Source: Cytobacillus massiliigabonensis (GTDB lineage: Bacteria > Bacillota > Bacilli > Bacillales > Cytobacillaceae). From it: a stretch of 64,000 nt of DNA. The DNA is taken from positions 778,526 through 842,525 of the forward strand of contig NZ_LT904904.1 of NCBI RefSeq assembly GCF_900199725.1, in the 5' to 3' direction. The notes below the pieces were generated by a model, which saw nothing but the letters and a program-made list of their open reading frames with translations, was not told the origin of the DNA and did not search any database. Positions 24,614-33,025 of this stretch are shown piece after piece (the stretch's first letter is position 1; every line of letters begins with the position of its first letter). Made by a program: the position numbers and the translations under genes.

Positions 24614-25361
24614 AAAAAGATTCATTAGAACATTTGTCATCTTCCTTATACTTTGTATCTGGCAAATCTGCTCCTATTTTTTGCCTAGTATATTATTGCC
24701 TTCACCTATCGAAACGTATGATGAACTTGTAAAATTAATCATAAATGGTGAATTAATCAGCCAGCTAGCTCAGTCTGGCTTCCGCATGCTGATTGGGCTT
24801 GCGATTGGCATCATAATTGCCATTTCTAGCGGTTTAATAGCAGGAAAGTTTGAAGTTGTCTATGAAATATTTCGTCCCATTTATTCTATGATTATGGGCT
24901 TGCCTCCGATCATTGTCGTTGTATTAGCTATGGTTTGGTTTGGAACAAGCACAGCTGTCCCAATTTTTGTTGTAAGTGTCTTAGTCTTTCCTGTCATTTA
25001 TTTAAATACGGCAGATGGCTGGCGAAATATTGATAAGCAATTACTTGAGATGGGGGCCATTTACAAAACTTCGCCATTTCAAAATTTAAAGCACATTATT
25101 CTGCCTGGATTAGCAGTCCCCATTATCTCAGCGCTTTCGTTAGCGGCTGGTTCGGCAGTACGAATTACGATAATGGCAGAATTATTAGGTGCTAATTCAG
25201 GGATAGGCTATTCCTTGGCATTGGCAAGAGTAAATATAAACACAGCAAAAGTATTTGCTTGGACGATTATTTGTATTTTAATCATACTTATCCTTGATCA
25301 TTTTGTGCTTAATCCGGTAAAGAATTATGTATTAAGATGGAATAAGCAAGAGGTAAAATAA
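24588..25361 (+). CDS. ABC importer permease, SsuC-like
   Basis: The 257-residue inner-membrane permease has about six helices and the EAA loop EMGAIYKTSPFQNLKHIILPG that docks the ATPase. It overlaps the lipoprotein gene by 26 bp in another frame. ATG 24588 (MQASITKNKKRF) is chosen over an upstream TTG at 24570; the ribosome site is a GGGGGG run at some distance, so the start is only moderately certain. It completes the importer. Confidence 0.88.
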   Translation: MQASITKNKKRFIRTFVIFLILCIWQICSYFLPSILLPSPIETYDELVKLIINGELISQLAQSGFRMLIGLAIGIIIAISSGLIAGKFEVVYEIFRPIYSMIMGLPPIIVVVLAMVWFGTSTAVPIFVVSVLVFPVIYLNTADGWRNIDKQLLEMGAIYKTSPFQNLKHIILPGLAVPIISALSLAAGSAVRITIMAELLGANSGIGYSLALARVNINTAKVFAWTIICILIILILDHFVLNPVKNYVLRWNKQEVK

Positions 25362-25664
25362 ATTAAGGCTAATCGATATAGAAAATTATAAGGAAGAGGA
25401 AATAAAGATTTAAAAATAGGTTCAAAATAATACTTGTAAGATTCAGAAAATTAAGATAAACTAAAAATAATTCTTCCCCTATCTGTTTTTCCGGCAGAAG
25501 GCAGAGAAGTATTATGAATTGAATTTGATATTTGACTGATAAGTTTCCACGTCCATCCATGCCGGATGGTTCTTATGGATCATGTAGCCAGTCCTTACCA
25601 CATTTTTGTGTGATAGGGCTGGCTTTTGTAGTTTTCAGGAACCTTTTGGGAGGTGGTGTTTACC
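25362..25664 (+). other. 303-bp leader region with a hairpin-terminator
   Basis: No gene is seen. Near the end, AGCCAGTCCT (25590-25599) pairs with AGGGCTGGCT around an inner CACA/TGTG stem, followed by TTTGTAGTTTT. Just before it ATCCAT and ATGGAT can pair. This terminator-like structure sits 35-40 bp before the CoA-transferase gene. It may end read-through from the importer operon or act as an attenuator. It fits no riboswitch class I recognise. Confidence 0.5.
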
Positions 25665-26852
25665 ATGAAGGCTGCATTAGACGGGATAAAAATTTTGGAT
25701 TTAACACGAGTGCTTGCTGGTCCTTACTGTACGATGATTCTGGCAGATCTTGGAGCAGATGTGGTTAAGGTAGAGGCTCCAGGGGGCAGTGATGAAACAA
25801 GGAGCTGGGGACCGCCATTTCAAAATGGAGTCAGTGCCTATTATTTATGCGCAAACCGTAATAAACGCAGCATGACTGTCAATCTGAAAACTGAAGAAGG
25901 AAGGGGGATCATTCGAAAACTAGCTAAAGAGGCCGATGTGCTCATCCATAACTTCAAAACAGGATCAATGGAAAAGTGGATGCTCGACTATGACACATTA
26001 AACTCCAGCAATCCAAGATTAGTTTATTGCTCAATAACAGGTTTTGGTGAAACAGGACCAGACCGTCACTTACCTGGATACGATTATATCATTCAAGGCT
26101 TGAGCGGTCTTATGAGTATTACCGGTTACGAGGAAAGCGGCCCAATCAAGATTGGGGTAGCAATGGTTGATATTCTTACAGGATTATATTCTGCTATTTC
26201 CATTGAGGCTGCATTGTATGAGAGAGAGAAATCCGGACAAGGGCAAAAGATAGATATGTCCCTCTTAGATACTGCTGTTAGTTCGCTAGCCAATGTTGCC
26301 AGTAATTATCTAATATCCGGTAATATACCAAAAAGGCTCGGGAATGATCATCCTAATATTGTTCCTTATTCAACTTTTAAGGCGAAGGATGGGGAAATAA
26401 TTATCGCAGTAGGGAATGACCGCCAGTTTGCCTCCTTGTGCAAAATAATAGGAATTTCTGAAGTGGCGGATGACGAGAAATATAAGACAAATGATGCCAG
26501 GGTTAAAAATAGCATAGATCTTACGAGACTGATTGAAAGCAGATTGATATTAAATCCTGTTGGGCATTGGCTGCAAGTCCTTTCACAGCATCAAATTCCT
26601 TGTGGGCCAATTCAAACAATGGATCAAGTCTTTAATCATCCTCAAATTCTTGCCCGTGATATGGTTGTCAATTTTAATCATCCAGAGGCAGGCAAGGTAA
26701 AGCTTGTTGGATCTCCGATAAAACTTTCAAGAACGAAAGTGAAAATGGAACGCCATCCGCCAATGGCAGGGGAGCATACGGATGAAATCCTTAAGGAAGC
26801 GGGATTTTCAGCAGAGGAAATTGGAAAAATGAAACAGGAGAGGATTGTGTAA
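25665..26852 (+). CDS. CaiB/BaiF family (class III) CoA-transferase
   Basis: The 395-residue protein belongs to the formyl-CoA transferase/CaiB family. It starts MKAALDGIKILDLTRVLAGPYCTMILADLGADVVKVE and contains NRNKRSMTVNLKTEEGR; the catalytic aspartate is at 169 (GVAMVDILTG), the same number as in formyl-CoA transferase. Such enzymes move CoA between carboxylic acids. Followed directly by a glutaryl-CoA-dehydrogenase-like gene, it is a good candidate for a glutarate:succinyl-CoA transferase. ATG 25665 has GGAGGTGG upstream; an in-frame GTG at 25653 overlaps that site. Confidence 0.9.
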   Translation: MKAALDGIKILDLTRVLAGPYCTMILADLGADVVKVEAPGGSDETRSWGPPFQNGVSAYYLCANRNKRSMTVNLKTEEGRGIIRKLAKEADVLIHNFKTGSMEKWMLDYDTLNSSNPRLVYCSITGFGETGPDRHLPGYDYIIQGLSGLMSITGYEESGPIKIGVAMVDILTGLYSAISIEAALYEREKSGQGQKIDMSLLDTAVSSLANVASNYLISGNIPKRLGNDHPNIVPYSTFKAKDGEIIIAVGNDRQFASLCKIIGISEVADDEKYKTNDARVKNSIDLTRLIESRLILNPVGHWLQVLSQHQIPCGPIQTMDQVFNHPQILARDMVVNFNHPEAGKVKLVGSPIKLSRTKVKMERHPPMAGEHTDEILKEAGFSAEEIGKMKQERIV

Positions 26853-26900
26853 GGGAACTTATTACCTAAGACTATTCGATTAATTAGAGGAGGATAAATA

Positions 26901-28115
26901 ATGAACTTTGAATTTACAGAAGAACAAGAAATGCTAAGAAAGATGGTTAGAAGTTTTACAGATAAAGAGATTATCCCTTTTATTCAGCAATGGGATGAAA
27001 GGGGTCAATTTGATCCGAGCATTTTACAACGTTTAGGAGAATTAAATTTAATGGGAGTTTGTATTCCAGAGCAATACGGTGGAAGCGGGATGGATTATAA
27101 TTCGCTGGCCATTGTATGCGAGGAGCTGGAGAGAGGGGATACAGCCTTTCGTACAGCAGTTTCCGTTCATACAGGATTGAATAGTTTAACGATATTACAG
27201 TGGGGGACTGAAGAGCAAAAATTGAAATACCTTGTCCCGCAAGCGAAAGGTGAAAAAATTGGAGCATTTGGTTTGACAGAGCCTGGAGCGGGATCGGATG
27301 TTGCCGCCATTTCTTCTACAGCTGTAAAGGATGGGGACGATTACATCTTAAATGGTTCTAAGACATGGATTTCTTTATGTGATCTTGCTGATCATTTTAT
27401 TGTATTTGCGTATACCGATAAAACAAAGAAACATCATGGGATTTCGGCTTTTATCGTTGAACGCGAGATGCCAGGCTTTTCTTCACGTGCAATTAAAGGA
27501 AAACTAGGAATTCGCTCAGGCAATACCGGTGAAATATTTTTTGATCAAGTGAGAATTCCGAAAGAAAATTTGCTTGGTAAAGAAGGAGAAGGGTTTAAAA
27601 TTGCCATGTCTGCACTAGATAATGGACGTTTTACAGTTGCTGCTGGGGCGGTTGGCTTGATTATGGCCAGTCTAGAGGAGAGTGTAAATTACTGTCATGA
27701 GCGGAAAACATTTGGGAAGGAGATTGGAAAACACCAGCTTGTCCAGCAAATGCTTGCGAATATGGAGGCTGGTCTGCAAATGAGCCGATTGCTTGTTTAC
27801 CGGGCTGGCGAACTGAAGAACCAAGGCAAACGCAATACAAGAGAAACATCATTGGCAAAATGGCAGGCCTGTGATTTTGCTAATAAAGCCGCGGATGATG
27901 CGGTACAGATACATGGAGCTTATGGTTATTCGAGCGAATACCCTGTTGAACGTTTCTTAAGAAATTCTAAGGCACCAGTCATTTATGAAGGAACACGTGA
28001 AATCCACACCATCATGCAAGGAGAATATGTGTTAGGCTACCGGGAAGATAAACCGTTAAATAATCCGCTGCCCGCATGGCCGTTTGAGCAAAATAAAGAT
28101 ATGGTAAACAGTTAA
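26901..28115 (+). CDS. Acyl-CoA dehydrogenase, glutaryl-CoA dehydrogenase-like
   Basis: This 404-residue FAD enzyme has the acyl-CoA dehydrogenase signature GAFGLTEPGAGSD and catalytic Glu363 in IYEGTREIH. The segment FRTAVSVHT places Arg84 and Ser88 where human glutaryl-CoA dehydrogenase has Arg94 and Ser98, which hold the distal carboxylate. That makes a dicarboxylyl-CoA substrate likely, giving crotonyl-CoA and CO2. It follows the CoA-transferase by 48 bp and shares its operon. It could also be a general short-chain enzyme, as the C-terminal part resembles other Bacillus acyl-CoA dehydrogenases. Confidence 0.85.
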   Translation: MNFEFTEEQEMLRKMVRSFTDKEIIPFIQQWDERGQFDPSILQRLGELNLMGVCIPEQYGGSGMDYNSLAIVCEELERGDTAFRTAVSVHTGLNSLTILQWGTEEQKLKYLVPQAKGEKIGAFGLTEPGAGSDVAAISSTAVKDGDDYILNGSKTWISLCDLADHFIVFAYTDKTKKHHGISAFIVEREMPGFSSRAIKGKLGIRSGNTGEIFFDQVRIPKENLLGKEGEGFKIAMSALDNGRFTVAAGAVGLIMASLEESVNYCHERKTFGKEIGKHQLVQQMLANMEAGLQMSRLLVYRAGELKNQGKRNTRETSLAKWQACDFANKAADDAVQIHGAYGYSSEYPVERFLRNSKAPVIYEGTREIHTIMQGEYVLGYREDKPLNNPLPAWPFEQNKDMVNS

Positions 28116-28262
28116 TCTAGACATTAACAACAATCCATCTAAAGATCCTGCGTCAAATTCCCTTCCTCTATTCTCAAGGCATTGGATAAAAATGATTTCT
28201 TAGAGGGAGGGAATAAGTCTTTCATATGGCAGTAAAAATCGACTTATTGGAGGAGGAATGGG

Positions 28263-29660
28263 ATGTCCCAAAATAATGAGTTTTCGAAGGTTTTGTCCCG
28301 AGCCGATGTGATTGTGTTAGCCTTCGGTGCCATGATTGGCTGGGGGTGGGTTGTGTTATCTGGCGATTGGATCATGAAAGCAGGATCCATTGGTGCGATG
28401 ATTGCATTTCTTATTGGTGGAATCATGGTTATATTTGTGGGTCTGGTCTACTCTGAACTAACAACTGCCTTGCCAAAAACTGGCGGTGCCCATCATTTTG
28501 CCCAAGCAGCTCTAGGACCTAAGGCAGCGTTTGTTGTGTCATGGTCTATTTTACTAGGATACATTTCAGTCGTTGCATTTGAAGCTGTAGCTCTTCCAAC
28601 TGTTATTGAATATATATTTCCAAATTATCAAATTGGGTATATGTGGACGATTGCAGGCTGGGATGTATATTTATCGTGGGTCGCAGTTGGAATGGCTGGA
28701 TCCATTATTGTTACTTGGATTAACTGGATTGGGGTGAAACAAGCAGCCTTTCTTCAGTTAGTATTGACAATTCTCTTAGCTTTGGTCGGTTTGAGTTTAA
28801 TTTTCGGCTCCGCATTTGGGGGAGAAGCGAGCAACTTATCTCCGCTTTTTGAAGGGGGAATAGCAGGCATTATGGCTGTCATGATTATGACACCATTTAT
28901 GTTTGTTGGGTTTGATGTTATTCCGCAAATGGCAGAAGAAATGAATATTCCTAAAAGGACGGTAGGAAAAGTTCTGTTATTATCAGTCGGATTGGCAGTT
29001 GCATGGTATATATTTATCATTTTAGGTGTGTCCCTCTCGTTAAATGGAAGTCAGCTTCAATCGGCAAGTCTCCCAACAGCAGATGCAATGGGAGCTATAT
29101 TTGGCTCCGCAGTATTCTCAAAAATTCTGATACTTGGAGGAATTGCAGGGATTTTAACAAGCTGGAATGCATTTATTATTGGGGCTAGCCGTGTCATGTA
29201 CGCAATGGCTCAGGATGGCATGCTGCCAAAATGGTTTGGGAAGCTGCACCCTAAATATAAAACACCGGGAAATGCAATCTTAATCATTGGATTATTAGCA
29301 ACTCTAAGTCCTCTTCTTGGCCGCCCAGCCCTTGTTTGGTTTACCGATGCAGGTGGGCTTTCAATTGTAATCGCTTACTTTATTGTTTCAGTATCCTTCC
29401 TTGTCCTCCGCAAAAATCAGCCGGATTTAGAAAGACCTTTTCGCGCTGGCAAGAGTAATATCGTTGGGATATTAGCCACAATCTTGAGCATTGGTTTTAT
29501 CATTTTGTATATGCCGGGAATGCCTGCATCTCTCGTTTGGCCATATGAATGGATGATCTTTGGCGTATGGTGGATTTTTGGTTTATTCTTCTTTGTCAGA
29601 ATTTCAAATACAAAAGGGGTAAGCACAAATCGCATGACAGAACAAACCTTTAAGGAGTGA
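28263..29660 (+). CDS. APC superfamily amino acid permease
   Basis: The 465-residue protein has twelve membrane helices and APC features: AFGAMIGWGWVVLSGDW in helix 1, TALPKTGGAHHFAQAALGP, and PFMFVGFDVIPQMAEEMN in helix 6. It imports an amino acid or amine with protons or by exchange. AGGAGG precedes ATG 28263; an ATG at 28258 is out of frame. It lies six bases before an aminotransferase gene, so its cargo is probably the aminotransferase substrate, such as 5-aminovalerate or another omega-amino acid. Confidence 0.9.
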   Translation: MSQNNEFSKVLSRADVIVLAFGAMIGWGWVVLSGDWIMKAGSIGAMIAFLIGGIMVIFVGLVYSELTTALPKTGGAHHFAQAALGPKAAFVVSWSILLGYISVVAFEAVALPTVIEYIFPNYQIGYMWTIAGWDVYLSWVAVGMAGSIIVTWINWIGVKQAAFLQLVLTILLALVGLSLIFGSAFGGEASNLSPLFEGGIAGIMAVMIMTPFMFVGFDVIPQMAEEMNIPKRTVGKVLLLSVGLAVAWYIFIILGVSLSLNGSQLQSASLPTADAMGAIFGSAVFSKILILGGIAGILTSWNAFIIGASRVMYAMAQDGMLPKWFGKLHPKYKTPGNAILIIGLLATLSPLLGRPALVWFTDAGGLSIVIAYFIVSVSFLVLRKNQPDLERPFRAGKSNIVGILATILSIGFIILYMPGMPASLVWPYEWMIFGVWWIFGLFFFVRISNTKGVSTNRMTEQTFKE

Positions 29661-29666
29661 ATAGTT

Positions 29667-31004
29667 ATGATCAAAGCAGATTTAAAAATAGAATTAATTG
29701 ATTTGGATAAAAAGCATTTTATTCATCCTACTTCATCATTGAAACAGCAGCAGGAAACAGGTGCACCATTTATTTTTACAGAAGGGAAAGGTGTCTATTT
29801 AACTGATATAAGCGGTAGAAAGGTAATAGAGGGAATGGCATCATTATGGAATGTAAATGTAGGTTACGGGCGAAAAGAATTAGCAGAGGCCGCACGTGAG
29901 CAAATGGAGAAGCTGGCTTTTACAAACTCGTTTTCTTCCATGAGCAATGAGCCAGCCATACGTCTTGCAGCAAAGCTTGCGGAGCTGACGCCGGGGGATT
30001 TAAACGCTGTTTTCTTTACATCTGGCGGGTCCGAGTCAAATGATACCGCTTACAAACTAGCAAGATATTATTGGAAGATTAAAGGCTTCCCCGAAAAAAC
30101 GAAAATTATTTCTAGAAAGAAAGGTTACCATGGTGTCAATATAGGGGCAACAAGCGCAACTGGAATTATGCCTTTCCAAGAGATGACTAATTCTTTGGCG
30201 CCAGATTTTCTCCATGTAGATGAATGTTCAACAGAGATGCTCCGCCAATGTATTGAAAGAGAAGGTGCAGATAAAGTTGCCGCTTTTATTTCTGAGCCTG
30301 TTCAAGGTGCAGGTGGAGTTAACATCGCTCCAGAAGGATATTTCCAGGAAGTTAGAAAAATATGTGACGAATATAATATTTTGTTCATTGCAGATGAGGT
30401 TATTACAGGATTTGGTCGGACGGGAGAAATGTTTGCATGTGAACATTACGGCATTGTACCAGATATTATGCTGCTTGCGAAAGGGATTACAAGCGGATAC
30501 ATTCCGCTTGGAGCGGTAGTAGTAACGGAAGCGATCCATCAAGGACTTATTAATCATTCAGATGGAACCCTTCTGCATGGGTACACATACAGCGGTCATG
30601 CGACAGCATGTGCGGTTGCTTTAAAAAATATCGAGATAATCGAAACAGAAAAATTGGTTGAGAATTCTCGCCTTATGGGGCAGAAATTGCTAGAAGGCTT
30701 TAAAAAGATTCAAAAGGAAATTGACATTGTCGGGGATGTTCGGGCACTTGGCTTAATCGGAGCAATTGAAATCATGGATCCAATTACAAATCAAAGATTT
30801 GCGACCCCTATTGCACCTAAAGTAAGTGCAGAAGCGGCAAAAAGGGGGTTAATTATAAGAACAGTTGTGTTTGAAGGGATGGATACAGTCGTCTTTTCGC
30901 CGCCACTTATTATCAATCAAAAGGAAATTGACGAACTGCTATCTATCTTACGGGATGCACTTATATCCGTACAAAGCAGTTTATCGGGGGGAGAAATGTG
31001 CTGA
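29667..31004 (+). CDS. Class III (omega) aminotransferase
   Basis: The 445-residue PLP enzyme has the omega-aminotransferase pattern HFIHPTSSLKQQQETGAP, MASLWNVNVGYGR, FTSGGSESNDTAYKLARYY, ADEVITGFGRTG and PLP lysine 272 in LLAKGITSGYIPLGA. This subgroup takes terminal amines (putrescine, cadaverine, beta-alanine, 5-aminovalerate) with pyruvate or 2-oxoglutarate as acceptor, giving semialdehydes. The next gene is a semialdehyde dehydrogenase and overlaps it by seven bases. The exact substrate cannot be read from sequence. Confidence 0.92.
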   Translation: MIKADLKIELIDLDKKHFIHPTSSLKQQQETGAPFIFTEGKGVYLTDISGRKVIEGMASLWNVNVGYGRKELAEAAREQMEKLAFTNSFSSMSNEPAIRLAAKLAELTPGDLNAVFFTSGGSESNDTAYKLARYYWKIKGFPEKTKIISRKKGYHGVNIGATSATGIMPFQEMTNSLAPDFLHVDECSTEMLRQCIEREGADKVAAFISEPVQGAGGVNIAPEGYFQEVRKICDEYNILFIADEVITGFGRTGEMFACEHYGIVPDIMLLAKGITSGYIPLGAVVVTEAIHQGLINHSDGTLLHGYTYSGHATACAVALKNIEIIETEKLVENSRLMGQKLLEGFKKIQKEIDIVGDVRALGLIGAIEIMDPITNQRFATPIAPKVSAEAAKRGLIIRTVVFEGMDTVVFSPPLIINQKEIDELLSILRDALISVQSSLSGGEMC

Positions 31005-32449
31005 TAACGGGGCGAAAGGAAAAAGGGATTTATATCAATGGAAAATGGCTTGATGCTGCAGATGGAAATACTAAGGGAATTATAAATCCAGCTACTTTAG
31101 AACTGATAAACGAGGTATCCTACGGAGGAAAACAGGAAGCGCTGGAGGCGATTTCTGCCGCACATGCTTCATTTCCAATGTGGGCTAAAAAGACGGCGAG
31201 AGAACGCTCCCGTTTTTTATATAAGGGATACGAAAAAATGATAGAGAAGAAAGAGGAACTAGCTGCTATTCTAACAGCTGAGCAAGGGAAACCATTGTCT
31301 GAAGCGATGGCGGAAATTGAGTCAGCTGCAAGTTATTTATTATGGTATGCGGAAGAAGCTAACCGCGTATATGGAGAAATCATTCCTTCGTCAAAAGCAG
31401 ATAAGCGGCTGCTCGTAGTCCCCCAGCCAATTGGAGTTATCGCTGCAATCACACCGTGGAATTTTCCTGCATCCATGGTAACTAGAAAGCTTGCCCCTGC
31501 ACTAGCCGCTGGATGTACGGTTATCCTAAAGCCTGCATCCCAGACGCCATTAACGGCTATTGCCATTGTGAAAATTTTTGATGAGCTTGGGCTGCCTGAA
31601 GGAGTGTTAAATCTCGTAACAGGGGATGCAAGAGAAATTGCTGAAACCTTAACAGATCATCCTAATGTTCGCTTGATTACATTTACAGGCTCAACCGAAG
31701 TTGGAAGAGAATTAATGAAGAAAAGCGCCAAACATATAAAAAAACTGTCATTAGAATTGGGTGGTCATGCTCCAGTTATTGTGATGGATGATGCTGATTT
31801 AGATTTAGCGGCTGAATTAACAATGGCAAGCAAATTCCGAAATAGCGGGCAAACATGCATATGTGCAAACAGAGTATTTGTCCAAAAAGGGATTGCAGAT
31901 GAATTTTTAAATAAATTGACTGCGAAAGTAAAGACATTGAAGTTAGGAAATGGAAAAGACAAGGAAACAACTATGGGCCCGCTAATAGATCAATCGGCAC
32001 TTGAAAAGGTAAAGGATCATGTTGAAGATGCTCGAAAAAAGGGAGCGAAAATTGCCATTGGCGGTGAGCAATGGAATGGACCGGCCGAAGGCTATTTCTA
32101 TCAGCCAACGGTTCTAGTAGAGGTAACAGACTCAATGAAAGTTATGAATGAGGAAACCTTTGGTCCAGTCCTTCCTATCCAAATATTTGAGGAGGATGAG
32201 GAGGCAGTTGAAAAAGCTAACCATATACAATATGGTCTAGCAGCCTATGTGATGACTGAAAGTACCAATCGTGCCTTTAAAATTATGGAAGCGATGGAAT
32301 ATGGAATTATCGGAATAAATGATGTGTTTCCTGGAACCGCTGAAGCACCATTCGGTGGAATGAAGGAATCTGGCTTCGGGAAAGAAGGCGGGAAAGAAGG
32401 GATAAATGAATTCATTGAAATGAAGTATGTATCCATTGGAATTTCATAA
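30998..32449 (+). CDS. NAD(P)-dependent semialdehyde dehydrogenase, GabD-like
   Basis: The 483-residue aldehyde dehydrogenase has catalytic Cys287 in NSGQTCICANR and general-base Glu253 in LELGGHAP, plus the TPWNFP cofactor segment. The CxC arrangement and flanks are typical of succinate/glutarate semialdehyde dehydrogenases. It starts at GTG 30998 inside the end of the aminotransferase gene, with GGGGGGAGA as ribosome site. Together the two enzymes would turn an omega-amino acid into a dicarboxylate: GABA to succinate, or 5-aminovalerate to glutarate. The CoA-transferase and dehydrogenase upstream favour glutarate. Confidence 0.92.
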   Translation: MLITGRKEKGIYINGKWLDAADGNTKGIINPATLELINEVSYGGKQEALEAISAAHASFPMWAKKTARERSRFLYKGYEKMIEKKEELAAILTAEQGKPLSEAMAEIESAASYLLWYAEEANRVYGEIIPSSKADKRLLVVPQPIGVIAAITPWNFPASMVTRKLAPALAAGCTVILKPASQTPLTAIAIVKIFDELGLPEGVLNLVTGDAREIAETLTDHPNVRLITFTGSTEVGRELMKKSAKHIKKLSLELGGHAPVIVMDDADLDLAAELTMASKFRNSGQTCICANRVFVQKGIADEFLNKLTAKVKTLKLGNGKDKETTMGPLIDQSALEKVKDHVEDARKKGAKIAIGGEQWNGPAEGYFYQPTVLVEVTDSMKVMNEETFGPVLPIQIFEEDEEAVEKANHIQYGLAAYVMTESTNRAFKIMEAMEYGIIGINDVFPGTAEAPFGGMKESGFGKEGGKEGINEFIEMKYVSIGIS

Positions 32450-32491
32450 CCTGGTAGGCATTCAAATTTAATAGAATTTGATCACTCTTAT

Positions 32492-32524
32492 AAAAAAGCG
32501 GGGATCCTCAACATGAGAATCCCC
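32492..32524 (-). terminator. Terminator of the DUF3870 gene
   Basis: GGGGAT and ATCCCC with inner CTCA and TGAG form a stem with one mismatch. On the minus strand it is followed by GCTTTTTT. It also lies 50 bp past the semialdehyde dehydrogenase stop on the plus strand but lacks a T-run there. Confidence 0.8.
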
Positions 32525-32539
32525 AGAAATTATAAATGT

Positions 32540-32848
32540 TTACTGAAAGTATCCCTCATATTGTTTATGAAGATCTTTTAATGCTGCGATTAAGGCATTA
32601 TTTGCTTTTCCTAAGTAGCCTTTTCTCAATTGATCAAGGGGTCTATCAATCCCATCTCTTAAACTATGACCTTTTAAGAGCTTTGAAATATAGTCTCTCC
32701 CATGTTCAGTGGCCAAAGTGCAGGAAGCATCAACTATAACCCCATAATTCTTATCAATTTCTGCAGTAATCGTTAAGGTTTCATAAACATTTTTAGCTGC
32801 CATTCCTGCGGGTAATTTAGCATGACCAGCAATGAAGATTGTATTCAT
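32540..32848 (-). CDS. DUF3870 family protein
   Basis: The 102-residue protein (MNTIFIAGHAKLPAGMAAKNVYETLTI...) matches what I recall of DUF3870: a small alpha/beta protein with GHAKLPxG at the N-terminus, VDASCTLAT in the middle and GRDYISKLLKG. No catalytic function is known. It lies divergently from hyuA across a short intergenic region with a perfect palindrome. Members of this family tend to be found near hydantoinase-like genes, which suggests a linked metabolic role (from memory). Confidence 0.75.
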   Translation of the reverse strand: MNTIFIAGHAKLPAGMAAKNVYETLTITAEIDKNYGVIVDASCTLATEHGRDYISKLLKGHSLRDGIDRPLDQLRKGYLGKANNALIAALKDLHKQYEGYFQ

Positions 32849-32858
32849 CTCATCTCTC

Positions 32859-32873
32859 CTAAATAATATTTAG
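32859..32873. promoter_or_regulatory. Perfect 15-bp palindrome between DUF3870 and hyuA
   Basis: CTAAATA-A-TATTTAG is perfectly symmetric. It lies 10 bp before the DUF3870 start codon in the divergent intergenic region (32849-33025), which is otherwise AT-rich. It is a candidate operator; no cognate regulator is evident nearby. Confidence 0.5.
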
Positions 32874-33025
32874 TATTTTTAGAATAGTATAAACGGAAGT
32901 AGATGTTAATAGAGATTAAATAATTTTTCATTAGTTAATATATTATCAATAAAATATTTTGAATATTCATTATATTTCACGAAATAACAAATACTATTTT
33001 TTACTTGTTGAGGGGGTAATTCGTT

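Noticed and set aside
25600-25640. Sigma-54 promoter (TGGC...) before the catabolic operon
   Set aside because: TGGCTTTTGTAGTT lacks the TTGCA -12 element at correct spacing, and no sigma-54 activator is encoded nearby.
25528-25650. Known riboswitch class before the CoA-transferase gene
   Set aside because: No conserved core of any riboswitch I know was found; only a terminator hairpin is supported.
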